From: DATMFV01 sp035555975
GTDB taxonomy: Bacteria > Verrucomicrobiota > Verrucomicrobiia > Chthoniobacterales > Chthoniobacteraceae
Assembly (NCBI GenBank): GCA_035555975.1
Contig: DATMFV010000051.1
Location: forward strand, 62,001-126,000
Reading direction: 5' to 3'
DNA: 64,000 nt
In this document: positions 1-8,306 of the stretch, in pieces
Position numbering within the stretch: position 1 is the first letter of the stretch
Layout of the letters: the number at the start of each line of letters is the position of its first letter
The notes under the pieces: model-generated
Seen by the model: the letters and a program-made list of their open reading frames with translations, nothing else
The model's database searches: none
What the model was told of the DNA's origin: nothing
Translations under genes and position numbers: made by a program

Positions 1-168
1 TGGAAGGTTTGCGTGGCATGGCAGCGAGACCGTAGCTTCAAAGCAGGGGAAGGCAAGCCTGATTGCCTTGTCGGACAAAGCACGAATTTCATTAAAAATG
101 GTGATTTCTGCTTGATGTCGGAAAATGAAGCGCCGTATCTTGTTTTCCCGGCGGGGCGGATGCCTTGA
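1..168 (+). CDS. possible 3' end of an upstream gene (partial, unidentified)
   Basis: Frame 1 is open from the first base of the window to a TGA at 166-168, giving 55 residues that end in VFPAGRMP. There is no start codon in view that must be used, so this could be the C-terminus of a gene cut by the window edge. I do not recognise the sequence. The base composition is lower in G+C than the genes to the right and third-position bias is weak, so it may simply be an open stretch by chance. A terminator-like hairpin follows about 115 bases downstream, which fits the end of a transcription unit. Confidence 0.25.
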   Translation, partial: WKVCVAWQRDRSFKAGEGKPDCLVGQSTNFIKNGDFCLMSENEAPYLVFPAGRMP

Positions 169-283
169 GCCGGCGGTTTGAAAAAAAGGGTAGTGATTCC
201 GATGGCTGTTTCATGGGAAAAAACTAGCTATCCTTTATGGAATGATCAAAGAAACCAAAAAACACCATTTCCAGAAATGATCA

Positions 284-330
284 GGGCCTGTCGTGACGGT
301 TGATGCCGTTCACGTTGACAGGCCCTTTTT
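284..330 (+). terminator. Rho-independent terminator just before the phosphatase start codon
   Basis: GGGCCTGTC (284-292) pairs perfectly with GACAGGCCC (317-325). An inner GTGACGG/CCGTTCAC extension follows, with a bulge, and TTTTT comes directly after the stem at 326-330. It should end transcription from the left. The next ATG lies only two bases beyond the T run, so it could also act as a leader attenuator for the gene at 332. Confidence 0.7.
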
Positions 331-331
331 A

Positions 332-1006
332 ATGAACATGAGACCAGAAACCATCAGCCTCGTTCGACACGGAGAAAGCATGGCCAATGCAGACAAGGCA
401 AACTACCAGACGGTCACCGACGATCTCATGGACCTCACCCCCCGCGGCGAGGAACAGGCGAGGGGGGCCATTCCCGTCCTCCGGCAGCTTCTGGGCAGCG
501 AGCGCACGCTATTCTATCACTCGCCCTACCTGCGGTGCCGTCGCACGGCGGCGATCATCCGCTCCGGCTTTGAGCGGGAACAGATTTCGCAGATCGAGGA
601 CAACCACCTGCGGGAACGCAAGATCGGCAATTATCTTTCGTTGCAGGAATATCAGGAAATCCATCGGCAGTTGAACGAACAGGGGTTTTTTTATCGCCCG
701 CCCTGTGGCGAATCGGTCGCAGAAGTCTTTACGCGCAGCGAGCTTTTCCGGGCGACCCTGCGCAGCCACTGGGAGTCGGACAACTACCCGCGGCACGTGG
801 TCATCGTCGGCCACAACACCGCGCTCAAGACCTTTCTGATGGCGGAACTGCGGATCAGCGCCCTTCATTTTTCCAAGCTCAAGACCCTTGGCAACGCGCA
901 GGTCGTCACCCTGGAACCTGCCAAAACCGACGCCGGGGTGCAATACATCCCCACGGAACTGCCGATCGGCATCACCCCGGAACTGATCAACTCCACCCTG
1001 TCGTAA
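332..1006 (+). CDS. histidine phosphatase family protein (phosphoglycerate-mutase-like)
   Basis: This 224-aa protein carries the family's catalytic RHGE motif at residues 12-15 and a second GHN histidine near residue 160, so it is probably a cytoplasmic phosphatase of the phosphoglycerate mutase superfamily. The substrate cannot be told from sequence. I chose the ATG at 332 (a second ATG is at 338). The longer reading from the GTG at 293 would run through the terminator hairpin and adds residues that do not match the family. The gene is followed after 22 bases by a phosphodiesterase-type phosphatase, and the two are probably co-transcribed. Confidence 0.8.
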   Translation: MNMRPETISLVRHGESMANADKANYQTVTDDLMDLTPRGEEQARGAIPVLRQLLGSERTLFYHSPYLRCRRTAAIIRSGFEREQISQIEDNHLRERKIGNYLSLQEYQEIHRQLNEQGFFYRPPCGESVAEVFTRSELFRATLRSHWESDNYPRHVVIVGHNTALKTFLMAELRISALHFSKLKTLGNAQVVTLEPAKTDAGVQYIPTELPIGITPELINSTLS

Positions 1007-1028
1007 ACACTTTTTCTTTTTTTAAGCC

Positions 1029-2441
1029 ATGTCTTCATCTCCATCCACCGGGCGGCGCGTTCTCATCATCGGCAGCGACGGGATGCGTCCCGACGCCGTC
1101 ACCCCGGAAAGAATGCCGACCTATTCGCGCCTGATCCGCGAGGGGATGCTTTTCAAGCGGTTCCAGGCTGCCTACCCTTCCGAGACGCGGGTTTCGATGA
1201 CGACGCTGACCACCGGCGTCTATCCCGGTCGGCATGGCGTCATCGCCAACTGGCTCCATCTTCCCCGTTTCGGCGAGATGGGGTTGCAGACCGGCAATCA
1301 CCAGCAGCTCTTCGACTACACCCGAGAGACCGGCGAGCAGGTGGTCTTGAGCCCGACTTTGGGTGACCGGCTCGCTGCCGCAGGCATGGAACTCGGCGTG
1401 GCCGGGGCAAGTTCACCCGGCGCGGGGCTGCTCTGGAACATCCGGCGTCCCCGGCAGGTCATCAATGTCAACACCACCTACGACCTTCCCGAACTGGAGG
1501 CGATCCATCGCAAGGTCGGGCCTGCGCCGGACAAGGGGCGGCACCGCGAGCGACTGGAGTGGTCGGTCAAGGCGCTGCTGGAAGCGGCCTTGCCCGACCC
1601 GCGCAACCGGGCGCTGGTGCTCTGGTTGCCGCAGCCCGACAAGGCGAGCCACGATCACGGCCTCGGCTCCCCTGAATTCTGCGAAGCGCTCGGATGGGTC
1701 GACGCCTGCGTGGCCCGGGTGCTTGAAGGGATTGAAAAACGAGGCGAGGAGATCGATATTTTCTTCATCAGCGACCACGGCCATTCCACGGTGGATGCGC
1801 AGGGGCCGCTCTCGGAACACCTCGCCAAAGCGTGCCGGGAACGTGGGATCGACGTGCCATTCGACGTGACCGGGAAAATGATCTTCGCCAAGGCCCCGAT
1901 TGCCGACGAAGCACTGCGCGAGCTGATCGCGTGGCTGAAAACCGAGCCGTGGTGCGGCGCGGTGCTGGCGCATCATCCTTTGGCGCGCGAATGGGGCGCT
2001 TTGCCGATCGAGACCTTGTATGGTCCGCTTCATCACGAACGCGCGCCGCTTTTGATCGTCAACCCGATCTGGAGCCCGGAGTGCAACGAAGCCGGAGTCC
2101 CTGGGATCGTCCGGTTTGCCGTCGGCCCGAAGAGCCTTGCGACCCATGGCAACGCGGTACCGACCGATCTGAGCGCCTTTTGCCTCGGTTACGGCCCGGG
2201 CTTCAAGGCGGGGGCGGTCTCCGAAGTGCCGTGCGGCATTGTCGACATCGCGCCCACCGTCTGCCATCTGCTCGGGCTCGACCGGGAAACCGGCTTCGAC
2301 GGGCGGGTGCTTCACGAGGGGTTGAGCGGTTCCGCGTCGCTCCCGCCGCCGGAAAGCCGCTTCGAAACGCACGGAGAAGGCACCCAGCGCCAGCCGATCC
2401 GGACCGCCGAAGTCAACGGCACCCGTTACCTCCTCGGGTAA
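1029..2441 (+). CDS. alkaline phosphatase / type I phosphodiesterase-nucleotide pyrophosphatase family protein
   Basis: This 470-aa protein belongs to the alkaline phosphatase superfamily, whose members hydrolyse phosphomonoesters or phosphodiesters with two zinc ions. The N-terminal GSDGMRPDAV supplies the first metal-binding Asp. The YPSETR segment near residues 50-55, followed by TTGVYPGRHG, matches the nucleophile region of the NPP branch. DHGHSTVD near residue 240 and a late H residue supply further metal ligands. No signal peptide is visible, so it appears cytoplasmic. It sits directly behind a histidine phosphatase gene. A perfect palindrome begins seven bases after the stop. The physiological substrate is unknown. 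Confidence 0.8.
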   Translation: MSSSPSTGRRVLIIGSDGMRPDAVTPERMPTYSRLIREGMLFKRFQAAYPSETRVSMTTLTTGVYPGRHGVIANWLHLPRFGEMGLQTGNHQQLFDYTRETGEQVVLSPTLGDRLAAAGMELGVAGASSPGAGLLWNIRRPRQVINVNTTYDLPELEAIHRKVGPAPDKGRHRERLEWSVKALLEAALPDPRNRALVLWLPQPDKASHDHGLGSPEFCEALGWVDACVARVLEGIEKRGEEIDIFFISDHGHSTVDAQGPLSEHLAKACRERGIDVPFDVTGKMIFAKAPIADEALRELIAWLKTEPWCGAVLAHHPLAREWGALPIETLYGPLHHERAPLLIVNPIWSPECNEAGVPGIVRFAVGPKSLATHGNAVPTDLSAFCLGYGPGFKAGAVSEVPCGIVDIAPTVCHLLGLDRETGFDGRVLHEGLSGSASLPPPESRFETHGEGTQRQPIRTAEVNGTRYLLG

Positions 2442-2447
2442 AACTGC

Positions 2448-2493
2448 GGGGTCAACTCTTGAAACTTGACGTCAAGTTTCAAGAGTTGACCCC
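2448..2493. repeat. 46-bp perfect palindrome, REP-like
   Basis: The left arm 2448-2470 begins GGGGTCAACTC and is the exact reverse complement of the right arm 2471-2493, with no loop. It lies between convergent genes and overlaps the 3' end of the GntR gene, whose last six residues and TGA stop it encodes. A second palindrome with the same GGGGTCA end and an inner TTGAC is at 44414-44467. The design resembles REP elements mobilised by RAYT (IS200-like) transposases, though no such transposase is in the window. As RNA it would also fold as a bidirectional hairpin, but it has no T run. Confidence 0.75.
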
Positions 2494-3578
2494 ATTCTCT
2501 CGGGGCAGGGGCCGAGCGTTTCGCCCGGGATCAAGTCCGGGATGATCCGGTGGGCCATGGTGGCGAACGGTTTGCCGCCGAGGCTTCGGATGACGAGCCG
2601 GGCGGTTTGTTTGGCGAGCGCCCGGATGTTGGCGTCGTAGCGCGCCGGTTGCGGAGTGGAAAAGCTCTGCCACGGCTCGGCATCCTGGCTGATGAGCGAG
2701 ATTTCCCCCGGAATGGCGACGCCGTGCTTGAGCAGCCGCATCATGACCGTCATGAAATGCGGGGCGACGGCCACGATCCAGCCGGTCGGCCTTGGCGTGC
2801 GCTGGAGGAGCCGGTCGGTGACGGCGCAAAGATCGGCGGCGCTCCCGTTGTGGTACTCGATCGAGAGGGTCATCTCCGGGTGTCCCGCCGCCAGCACTCC
2901 CTCGCCCAGGCCGAGGATGCTCTCCTGGTCCGCCCCGCGCTGCCGACGGTGGAGGATGAAGACCAGTTCGCGGTGCCCGAGCTGGGTCAGTTGTCCGACG
3001 GCGTGGCGGCAGAGCGCCCGGTAGTGAATGTCGACGCTCGGGACGCCGACTTCCTCGTCGACCGTGCCCGCAATGACGGCCGGGAGCTGGTGCCGCGCCT
3101 GCCAGGCGAGCGCCTTAGGGCTCGGGAAGGCGAGAATCCAGCAGTCGTGCGGGACGTCGGTGGCGAGCTTGCGAAACAGGCCGGGACGCCGGAAGTAGCC
3201 GTCGTAGACCTCCAGCCTCACGCGATGTTGAAAAAGGAGCCGGCGGATTTCGTCCACCCACGCGAGCGTCCGGTAGGTGGTCTGCTCCATTTTCATCGGC
3301 ACCAGCAGCCCGACACTCCCCGGCTGGGCGATCCGGTGAGCCTGCGCCCGGCGCACCCTCCTCCCTTCCCGCCCCTGGGAGGCGAGGATGCCCTCCTCCT
3401 CCAGCAGCGCCAGCGCGGCGCGGATCGTGTCGCGCCCGACGCTGTGTTGCGCGGCCAGGAACCGTTCGGAAGGAAGCTTGGCCCCGTAGTCCCCCGCCAG
3501 GATCATCTGCCGGAGGTATTGAGCGACCTGCACGGAGCGCGGCCGGTACGCCGTCGTCGAGGGGGAATCGGGATTCAT
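2472..3578 (-). CDS. GntR-type transcriptional regulator with LacI-like sensor domain (cassette A)
   Basis: This 368-aa protein has an N-terminal winged helix of the GntR family: LPSERFLAAQHSVGRDTIRAAL at about residues 40-61, continuing to GRRVRRA. A C-terminal region from about residue 90 resembles the periplasmic-binding-protein fold of LacI/PurR sensors. Such regulators usually bind a sugar or sugar acid and control the neighbouring catabolic genes. It is divergent from the PEP-CTERM gene at 3645, with a 66-base gap that holds a short inverted repeat. The C-terminus is odd: the last residues, GSTLET, and the stop come from the palindrome at 2448-2493, so an insertion may have replaced the original end. 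Confidence 0.85.
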   Translation of the reverse strand: MNPDSPSTTAYRPRSVQVAQYLRQMILAGDYGAKLPSERFLAAQHSVGRDTIRAALALLEEEGILASQGREGRRVRRAQAHRIAQPGSVGLLVPMKMEQTTYRTLAWVDEIRRLLFQHRVRLEVYDGYFRRPGLFRKLATDVPHDCWILAFPSPKALAWQARHQLPAVIAGTVDEEVGVPSVDIHYRALCRHAVGQLTQLGHRELVFILHRRQRGADQESILGLGEGVLAAGHPEMTLSIEYHNGSAADLCAVTDRLLQRTPRPTGWIVAVAPHFMTVMMRLLKHGVAIPGEISLISQDAEPWQSFSTPQPARYDANIRALAKQTARLVIRSLGGKPFATMAHRIIPDLIPGETLGPCPERMGSTLET

Positions 3579-3606
3579 GGTCGTTTTTTAAGACCAATAA
3601 TGAGCC

Positions 3607-3623
3607 CTTTGGCAATCCCAAAA
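3607..3623. promoter_or_regulatory. candidate operator in the cassette A divergent promoter
   Basis: TTTGG (3608-3612) and CCAAA (3618-3622) form an inverted repeat with a five-base spacer in the 66-base gap between the GntR gene and the PEP-CTERM gene. The position suits autoregulation and control of the cassette, but the repeat is short and could be chance. Confidence 0.3.
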
Positions 3624-3644
3624 GAGAGGGTAAAGATAGGAACC

Positions 3645-4520
3645 ATGAGATCACACTCCACCCCCCGCACCGGAAAGGCAACCGGCCTTTTCGCGCTCTT
3701 GATCCTCTTTTTCGCGGCGTTTTCGCTTCACCGTGCCGGGGCGGCGACCCTGGTCTTTGAATGGGGGGGAGATTATGTTTCGGAGGCGACTCCCTTCACC
3801 GTCGAGCCGGTCGACCCTGAAACCACGCCGGGCATGATTGACTATCGTTATTCGTCCACCGCGCCGATAGGCACCGCAGGCGGGAAGCTGTACGGCGCTT
3901 TTCTGATCGAGGAAGCGGGGGCGACGCCGACCTTCAGCACATTTGGCTATACTTCCTCAGACGCCATCGCCCTGGCCACGGGAGCCGGCACCAACCAGCG
4001 GACGATGCGGGGGCTTTATTACTTTACACGGGACGATTTCCTGGTCCCCAACTCCGTGCCGATCACCTTTGATGACACGAGCAGTTTCTCCTTTACGATC
4101 ACCTCGTCGGGCGGTTCGTCCAGTTCTCCCGCCATGCGCCAGTCGGGGGTATTGGTTTATGCCCAGGTCAACGGTGTGTGGAACTGGTATGTCTCCTCGT
4201 TGGGAAACAGAGGGTCCGGGGATGGCAAAACCCCCACGGTGATCAGCGCACTGGGAGATGTCAGTTGGAGCCTTTACACCTTTTCGGGCGATGCCCCGTT
4301 GCCGGCGGCGGTCACGGCGGCGGAGACGATTGCCGGTTCAGCCTTTGAAGATATCGGTGCGATCGGTCTCTATTTCAATTACCGGAGAACCGGTGCGAGC
4401 ATGTCGTTTTATGTCAACCAGCTTTCGCTCACCGCCGAGGCCATTCCGGAGCCGTCGGTGGCGCTGCTGGCCGGTGCGGGGCTGGTCCTGCTGGGCTGGT
4501 GCCGTCGCCGGTCGTCTTGA
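3645..4520 (+). CDS. PEP-CTERM surface protein (cassette A)
   Basis: This 291-aa secreted protein has a basic N-terminus and a hydrophobic signal (about residues 12-32, ending AGA). At its C-terminus it has the exosortase sorting signal IPEPS, a hydrophobic helix and CRRRSS. Exosortase cleaves such tails and the protein is then sent to the outer surface or extracellular matrix. No catalytic domain is recognisable in the body. The longer open reading frame starting near 2550 is a shadow of the opposite-strand GntR gene; the ATG at 3645 directly precedes the signal peptide. It heads a probable operon with the large secreted protein 24 bases downstream. Confidence 0.85.
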   Translation: MRSHSTPRTGKATGLFALLILFFAAFSLHRAGAATLVFEWGGDYVSEATPFTVEPVDPETTPGMIDYRYSSTAPIGTAGGKLYGAFLIEEAGATPTFSTFGYTSSDAIALATGAGTNQRTMRGLYYFTRDDFLVPNSVPITFDDTSSFSFTITSSGGSSSSPAMRQSGVLVYAQVNGVWNWYVSSLGNRGSGDGKTPTVISALGDVSWSLYTFSGDAPLPAAVTAAETIAGSAFEDIGAIGLYFNYRRTGASMSFYVNQLSLTAEAIPEPSVALLAGAGLVLLGWCRRRSS

Positions 4521-4544
4521 AGATCGGTGGTTTTTCTTTTCCCC

Positions 4545-7500
4545 ATGAAATTCCCCCTCGCCATCTTTTCCCTTCTTCTGGCTGCCGGTCTTCTCGATGC
4601 CGCCCCGTCGCCCCTTCTTTTCCGCGCTCCGTTTGAAAAAACGCTCGACGCTTCGGTTCACGGCGGACCGGGAAAGCCGATCGCGCAGCAGCGGGCGGCG
4701 CTGGCGGAAGGGCCGGACAACCGCCCGGCGGTGAGCATCCCGGTCAACGGGCAACTGGTCTATGAGGGGTCGGGGAATTTTTACCTTCCGAGCGGCAACG
4801 TCAGCTTCTGGTGGCGGCCGGACGCGCCGGTCCAAAGCAAGGAGGCCGATGTCCTTTCCCTGAGCGGCATGCAGCGCTTCTACTTCTGCCGCTGGCTGCG
4901 GATCGCCACTTCACGGCAGCGGCTGATGGTGGCGCTCTATCATGGCGACTGGATCGACGGCATTGACGACGCCGGGGCGGTGCCGCCCGCTCCCAAGCCG
5001 AGGAAAAGCCTCCGTTATGAAACCTGGCTGCCGACGCCGCTTTCCGCCGGTCAATGGTATCATGTTTCGATCAGTTGGGACATGGCGCGCGGCCTCGCCT
5101 GTTATCTCGACGGGGAATTGGTCAAGGAGATCCGCAGGCCATGGTTTTACGGGGGCAATGCCAATCACATCAGCCTTGCCGCCCGTTCCACCAGCTACTC
5201 CAAACCGGCCGGGGCGACATTCCCGCAGTCGTTTGCCGATGTGCAGATCCTCGACCACTGGATCGACGGGGACGACGTGGCGCGCATCATGCAGGGGGAA
5301 GCGCCGGTCGGCGGGGAATCGCTGGAGCCGATGCTGGAGGAACGGGCCAAACGGCTCGGTCTCGGGCAGGGGCTTGCGGTGCCGCAGGCCGGTTCCGGTG
5401 AAGCGCTCTGGCTGACCCAGGCGGGGCTGCCGGTCGGCTACGATGTGCTGCGCCGCTCGCACGGAGCGCTCGATGGCGACCTCGGGCGGGCATGGCCGAT
5501 GTACCAGGGCTACCGCGATTCGGGGAAAACGCTTCTGGTCGATCCCGTTCCCGGGACGAAGCTCAACATGCTCCAGACCCTCGGTTCCGGCGAGATGTCG
5601 GTCGCCGCGCTCGACGCACAGGGCAACGAGACGCCGCTTCTGGAGTTCAACGCCGGCGGGGTGGCCGTCGCCGCAGCATACCGGCCCGGCGAAGCGCTTG
5701 CCCCGGCGCGGCTCAAGGTCCGGCGGGAGAACGGCGCGCTTTTTCATCTCGGCGCGTTTGAGGCCGGATACCGCGCGATGCCCAAAACCGGGAGCGACGG
5801 CTGGAGTTCCCACCTGCTTTCCCCCGGAGTGGCGGCCGAGGCGGGGGAACCGCTGCTCCAGAGCGAATACCCCCCTTACGACCGGACCCTCCTGACCACC
5901 ACCCCCGCGAAGCACGCGGCGGCCACGCTCCGGCTCCCGGCGCGCCGGGCCTCCCATCTGCTCGGCCCCGTCTTTGAAGAACAGACCGGCCTGGGCGCGA
6001 TCGCGCTTTCGCTCGCCGTCGAAAAAGCGCCGAAGGAAACCGACCTGACGGTGATGCTGGTCGACCCGGTCAGCTACGAGCGCAAGGCAATGGTCGCCAC
6101 CTTCCGCGCGGTCGCCTCCACCCCGGGGAAGGGGATGCGGCTCGAGGCAGTGCTCGACGTGCGCGATCTCGTTTACCCCAAAGGGAGCCGCCCGTGGCTG
6201 ATCATCTACCCGGCGAACGATCTCGACCTCCAGCCTGGCGGTTCCACCCTCGCCGTGCGGACCGTGCCGGTGGCGGTCGCCAAAAAGGAGTTTGTGGAAG
6301 ACCAGATGGCGCTCATCAACGACGCGTTTCAGGAACGGAGCGAGGGACGCCCCTGGTCGCGCAACCCAAAGCAGCTCAAACTGCTCGGCTCCCTTCTGGG
6401 GCAGATCGACTACCTCCGGGCGCTGGAGCCCGACAACCAGACCCTGCTCGGCTACTGGCATTGGACCCACCCGAAGGAGCCGACCCCGAAGGTGAAACTC
6501 CCCCCGGTGCCTGAAGGCGTCCCGCCATGGGCATTTTACACCGAGCAGGCGACACAGCTTTTCCGCAAGCAGGCGCATTGGTGGATCGACCACCGGCAGA
6601 CGCCGAGCGGCGAATTCGGCGCGCCCGACGGGATCAACGACGACACCGATCTCATTCAGGACTGGCTGGCGATCGACCTGATGAACGGGCCGGATGAAAA
6701 AATCCGTCGTTCCGTCGAAAAGGTGGCCGACATCTCGTGGCGGCTCTGCACCACCGACGGCGTTTCCAACCAGGTCACCGACACGCTCCATATCTACGAA
6801 TGGGGGATCAACGCGCAGACGCTCGCCTTCCTGCTCAACTATGGCGACCCGGTCTATTACCAGCGCCTGCTCGACTTCGCCAGCCGCTACCCGGGCCTGA
6901 TGACCGAAACCCGCGATGGCAAGCACCTCCATTTCCGCTCCTGGTACTTTGGCGCGAACCGGACCATCACTGAAGGGATCTATGGGCGCGACCTGACCAT
7001 CAACGCCCTCCTGCTGCAACCGGCGATGCTCCTTGGCTGGTACAACGGCGACGCCAACGCCACCGGCATCGTCTCCCGCTGGACCGCTTCCATGCGCGAT
7101 CACATGCTCGAACAGGCGCCCAAGACCCAGCGGACCCCCGGGGTGGCGATCGAGATCCCCTCGGAGAAAGTGATCGCCGAACCATTCATCCGCCTCGCGT
7201 TTTCCGATGCGGTCTGGGCCAGCTACAAGCTTACGGGCGAGCGCTCCTTCCGTGATTTCGCCGGGCAGATGATCGATTGGGAAATTTCGCGCAAGCCGAC
7301 GGAGAAGGTTCATGCCACCGCATCGCTTCTGGGAGCCTATCTCCGCGAGACCGGCGACGACCGTTGGGATGAAGAATGGCGGACGCGCGCCAGCGATCCC
7401 GAGCTTTGGAAGCGTTCGCTTCACAACAACAATTACAAGGATCTCGACGCCTTTTACGCCGCCTGGCTGCGGACGGGGGAGAACCGGTGGCTTGATGAAG

Positions 7501-8306
7501 GCTCGAAACTCGCCCTCTACCACCTCACCTGGTCGATGCCGATGCTGACCGAAGCGGAGGCAACCACCGACCGCGTCTGGCTTCCGCAACGGCTTGCCAA
7601 CCAGACGACGCTCGGCGGGTTTTCGATCCTGCGCAACCAGATCTTCCCCAAGCACGCCATGAGCTGGGAAAACGCGAGCGGCCGGTTCGCGCCGCTGGTC
7701 CGCGTGCAGACCCCGGAGCGGCTGGAGGCGGAGGTCTGGAACCTGGAGGCGCGCGAAGTCACCGTCAACGCCCGGTTCTGGGCGCTTGCGGGCGGGCGTT
7801 ATGAAGTGATCGTGACGACCGGGGTTGACACCGACGCCAACACCGCGCACGAAGTCGCGCGGAGCGAGGCGACGCTGGAACGTTATTCATCGCTCCCCCT
7901 GAAACTTCCCGCGGGCGGGGTGGCGCGGCTGGAACTGCGCCTCAAGGAACCGGGGAGCGACGTCCGGCAGCGGGCCGACCTGGCGATCAGCCCGCTCGAT
8001 TCCTTTTACGACGCGGAAAAAGGGACGTTGACCTGTCAGATTCACAACATCGGCTCCAGGCCCAGTGCCCCGTTCCGCGTGGTGGTGAGCGAAGGCGGGA
8101 AGGAACTCCTTTCCCGGGAGTTTGAGGCGCTGCCGCCGCCCGAGGCGTTCAAAACCGCACGGCACGCCGTCGTGATCCCGATCCAGCGCCCCGAAGCGCC
8201 GCTGGAGATCACCATTGCGCTGGCCAAAGACGTTGACGAGATTACCTTGAGCAACAATCGCCTGACGATCGTCCCCCAAAACCGGACCACTCCCCCTGCC
8301 TTATGA
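4545..8306 (+). CDS. large secreted LamG/toroid protein, probable polysaccharide-degrading enzyme (cassette A)
   Basis: The product is 1253 aa with a clear signal peptide (MKFPLAIFSLLLAAGLLDAA). Residues of about 25-245 look like a LamG/concanavalin-type beta-sandwich used for carbohydrate binding. The middle, about residues 640-1020, is rich in Trp, Tyr and His helices (for example WWIDHRQTPSGEFG and NNNYKDLDAFYAAW), as in (alpha/alpha)-toroid lyases and glycosidases. The last 100 residues resemble a CARDB-type adhesion module (CQIHNIGSRPSAPF, then TLSNNRLTI). I cannot assign a CAZy family. The ATG at 4545 is preferred over an upstream GTG at 4527 because it begins the signal peptide. The stop overlaps the next start by four bases. 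Confidence 0.7.
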   Translation: MKFPLAIFSLLLAAGLLDAAPSPLLFRAPFEKTLDASVHGGPGKPIAQQRAALAEGPDNRPAVSIPVNGQLVYEGSGNFYLPSGNVSFWWRPDAPVQSKEADVLSLSGMQRFYFCRWLRIATSRQRLMVALYHGDWIDGIDDAGAVPPAPKPRKSLRYETWLPTPLSAGQWYHVSISWDMARGLACYLDGELVKEIRRPWFYGGNANHISLAARSTSYSKPAGATFPQSFADVQILDHWIDGDDVARIMQGEAPVGGESLEPMLEERAKRLGLGQGLAVPQAGSGEALWLTQAGLPVGYDVLRRSHGALDGDLGRAWPMYQGYRDSGKTLLVDPVPGTKLNMLQTLGSGEMSVAALDAQGNETPLLEFNAGGVAVAAAYRPGEALAPARLKVRRENGALFHLGAFEAGYRAMPKTGSDGWSSHLLSPGVAAEAGEPLLQSEYPPYDRTLLTTTPAKHAAATLRLPARRASHLLGPVFEEQTGLGAIALSLAVEKAPKETDLTVMLVDPVSYERKAMVATFRAVASTPGKGMRLEAVLDVRDLVYPKGSRPWLIIYPANDLDLQPGGSTLAVRTVPVAVAKKEFVEDQMALINDAFQERSEGRPWSRNPKQLKLLGSLLGQIDYLRALEPDNQTLLGYWHWTHPKEPTPKVKLPPVPEGVPPWAFYTEQATQLFRKQAHWWIDHRQTPSGEFGAPDGINDDTDLIQDWLAIDLMNGPDEKIRRSVEKVADISWRLCTTDGVSNQVTDTLHIYEWGINAQTLAFLLNYGDPVYYQRLLDFASRYPGLMTETRDGKHLHFRSWYFGANRTITEGIYGRDLTINALLLQPAMLLGWYNGDANATGIVSRWTASMRDHMLEQAPKTQRTPGVAIEIPSEKVIAEPFIRLAFSDAVWASYKLTGERSFRDFAGQMIDWEISRKPTEKVHATASLLGAYLRETGDDRWDEEWRTRASDPELWKRSLHNNNYKDLDAFYAAWLRTGENRWLDEGSKLALYHLTWSMPMLTEAEATTDRVWLPQRLANQTTLGGFSILRNQIFPKHAMSWENASGRFAPLVRVQTPERLEAEVWNLEAREVTVNARFWALAGGRYEVIVTTGVDTDANTAHEVARSEATLERYSSLPLKLPAGGVARLELRLKEPGSDVRQRADLAISPLDSFYDAEKGTLTCQIHNIGSRPSAPFRVVVSEGGKELLSREFEALPPPEAFKTARHAVVIPIQRPEAPLEITIALAKDVDEITLSNNRLTIVPQNRTTPPAL

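Noticed and set aside
2550..3644. N-terminal extension of the cassette A PEP-CTERM gene
   Set aside because: This part is antisense to the GntR gene and has no protein-like pattern; the signal peptide begins at 3645.
4911..7850. Minus-strand frame of 979 codons
   Set aside because: It lies wholly inside the plus-strand 1253-aa secreted protein gene. Its translation is Arg/Gly/Pro-rich, with no family motif; it is a high-G+C shadow.
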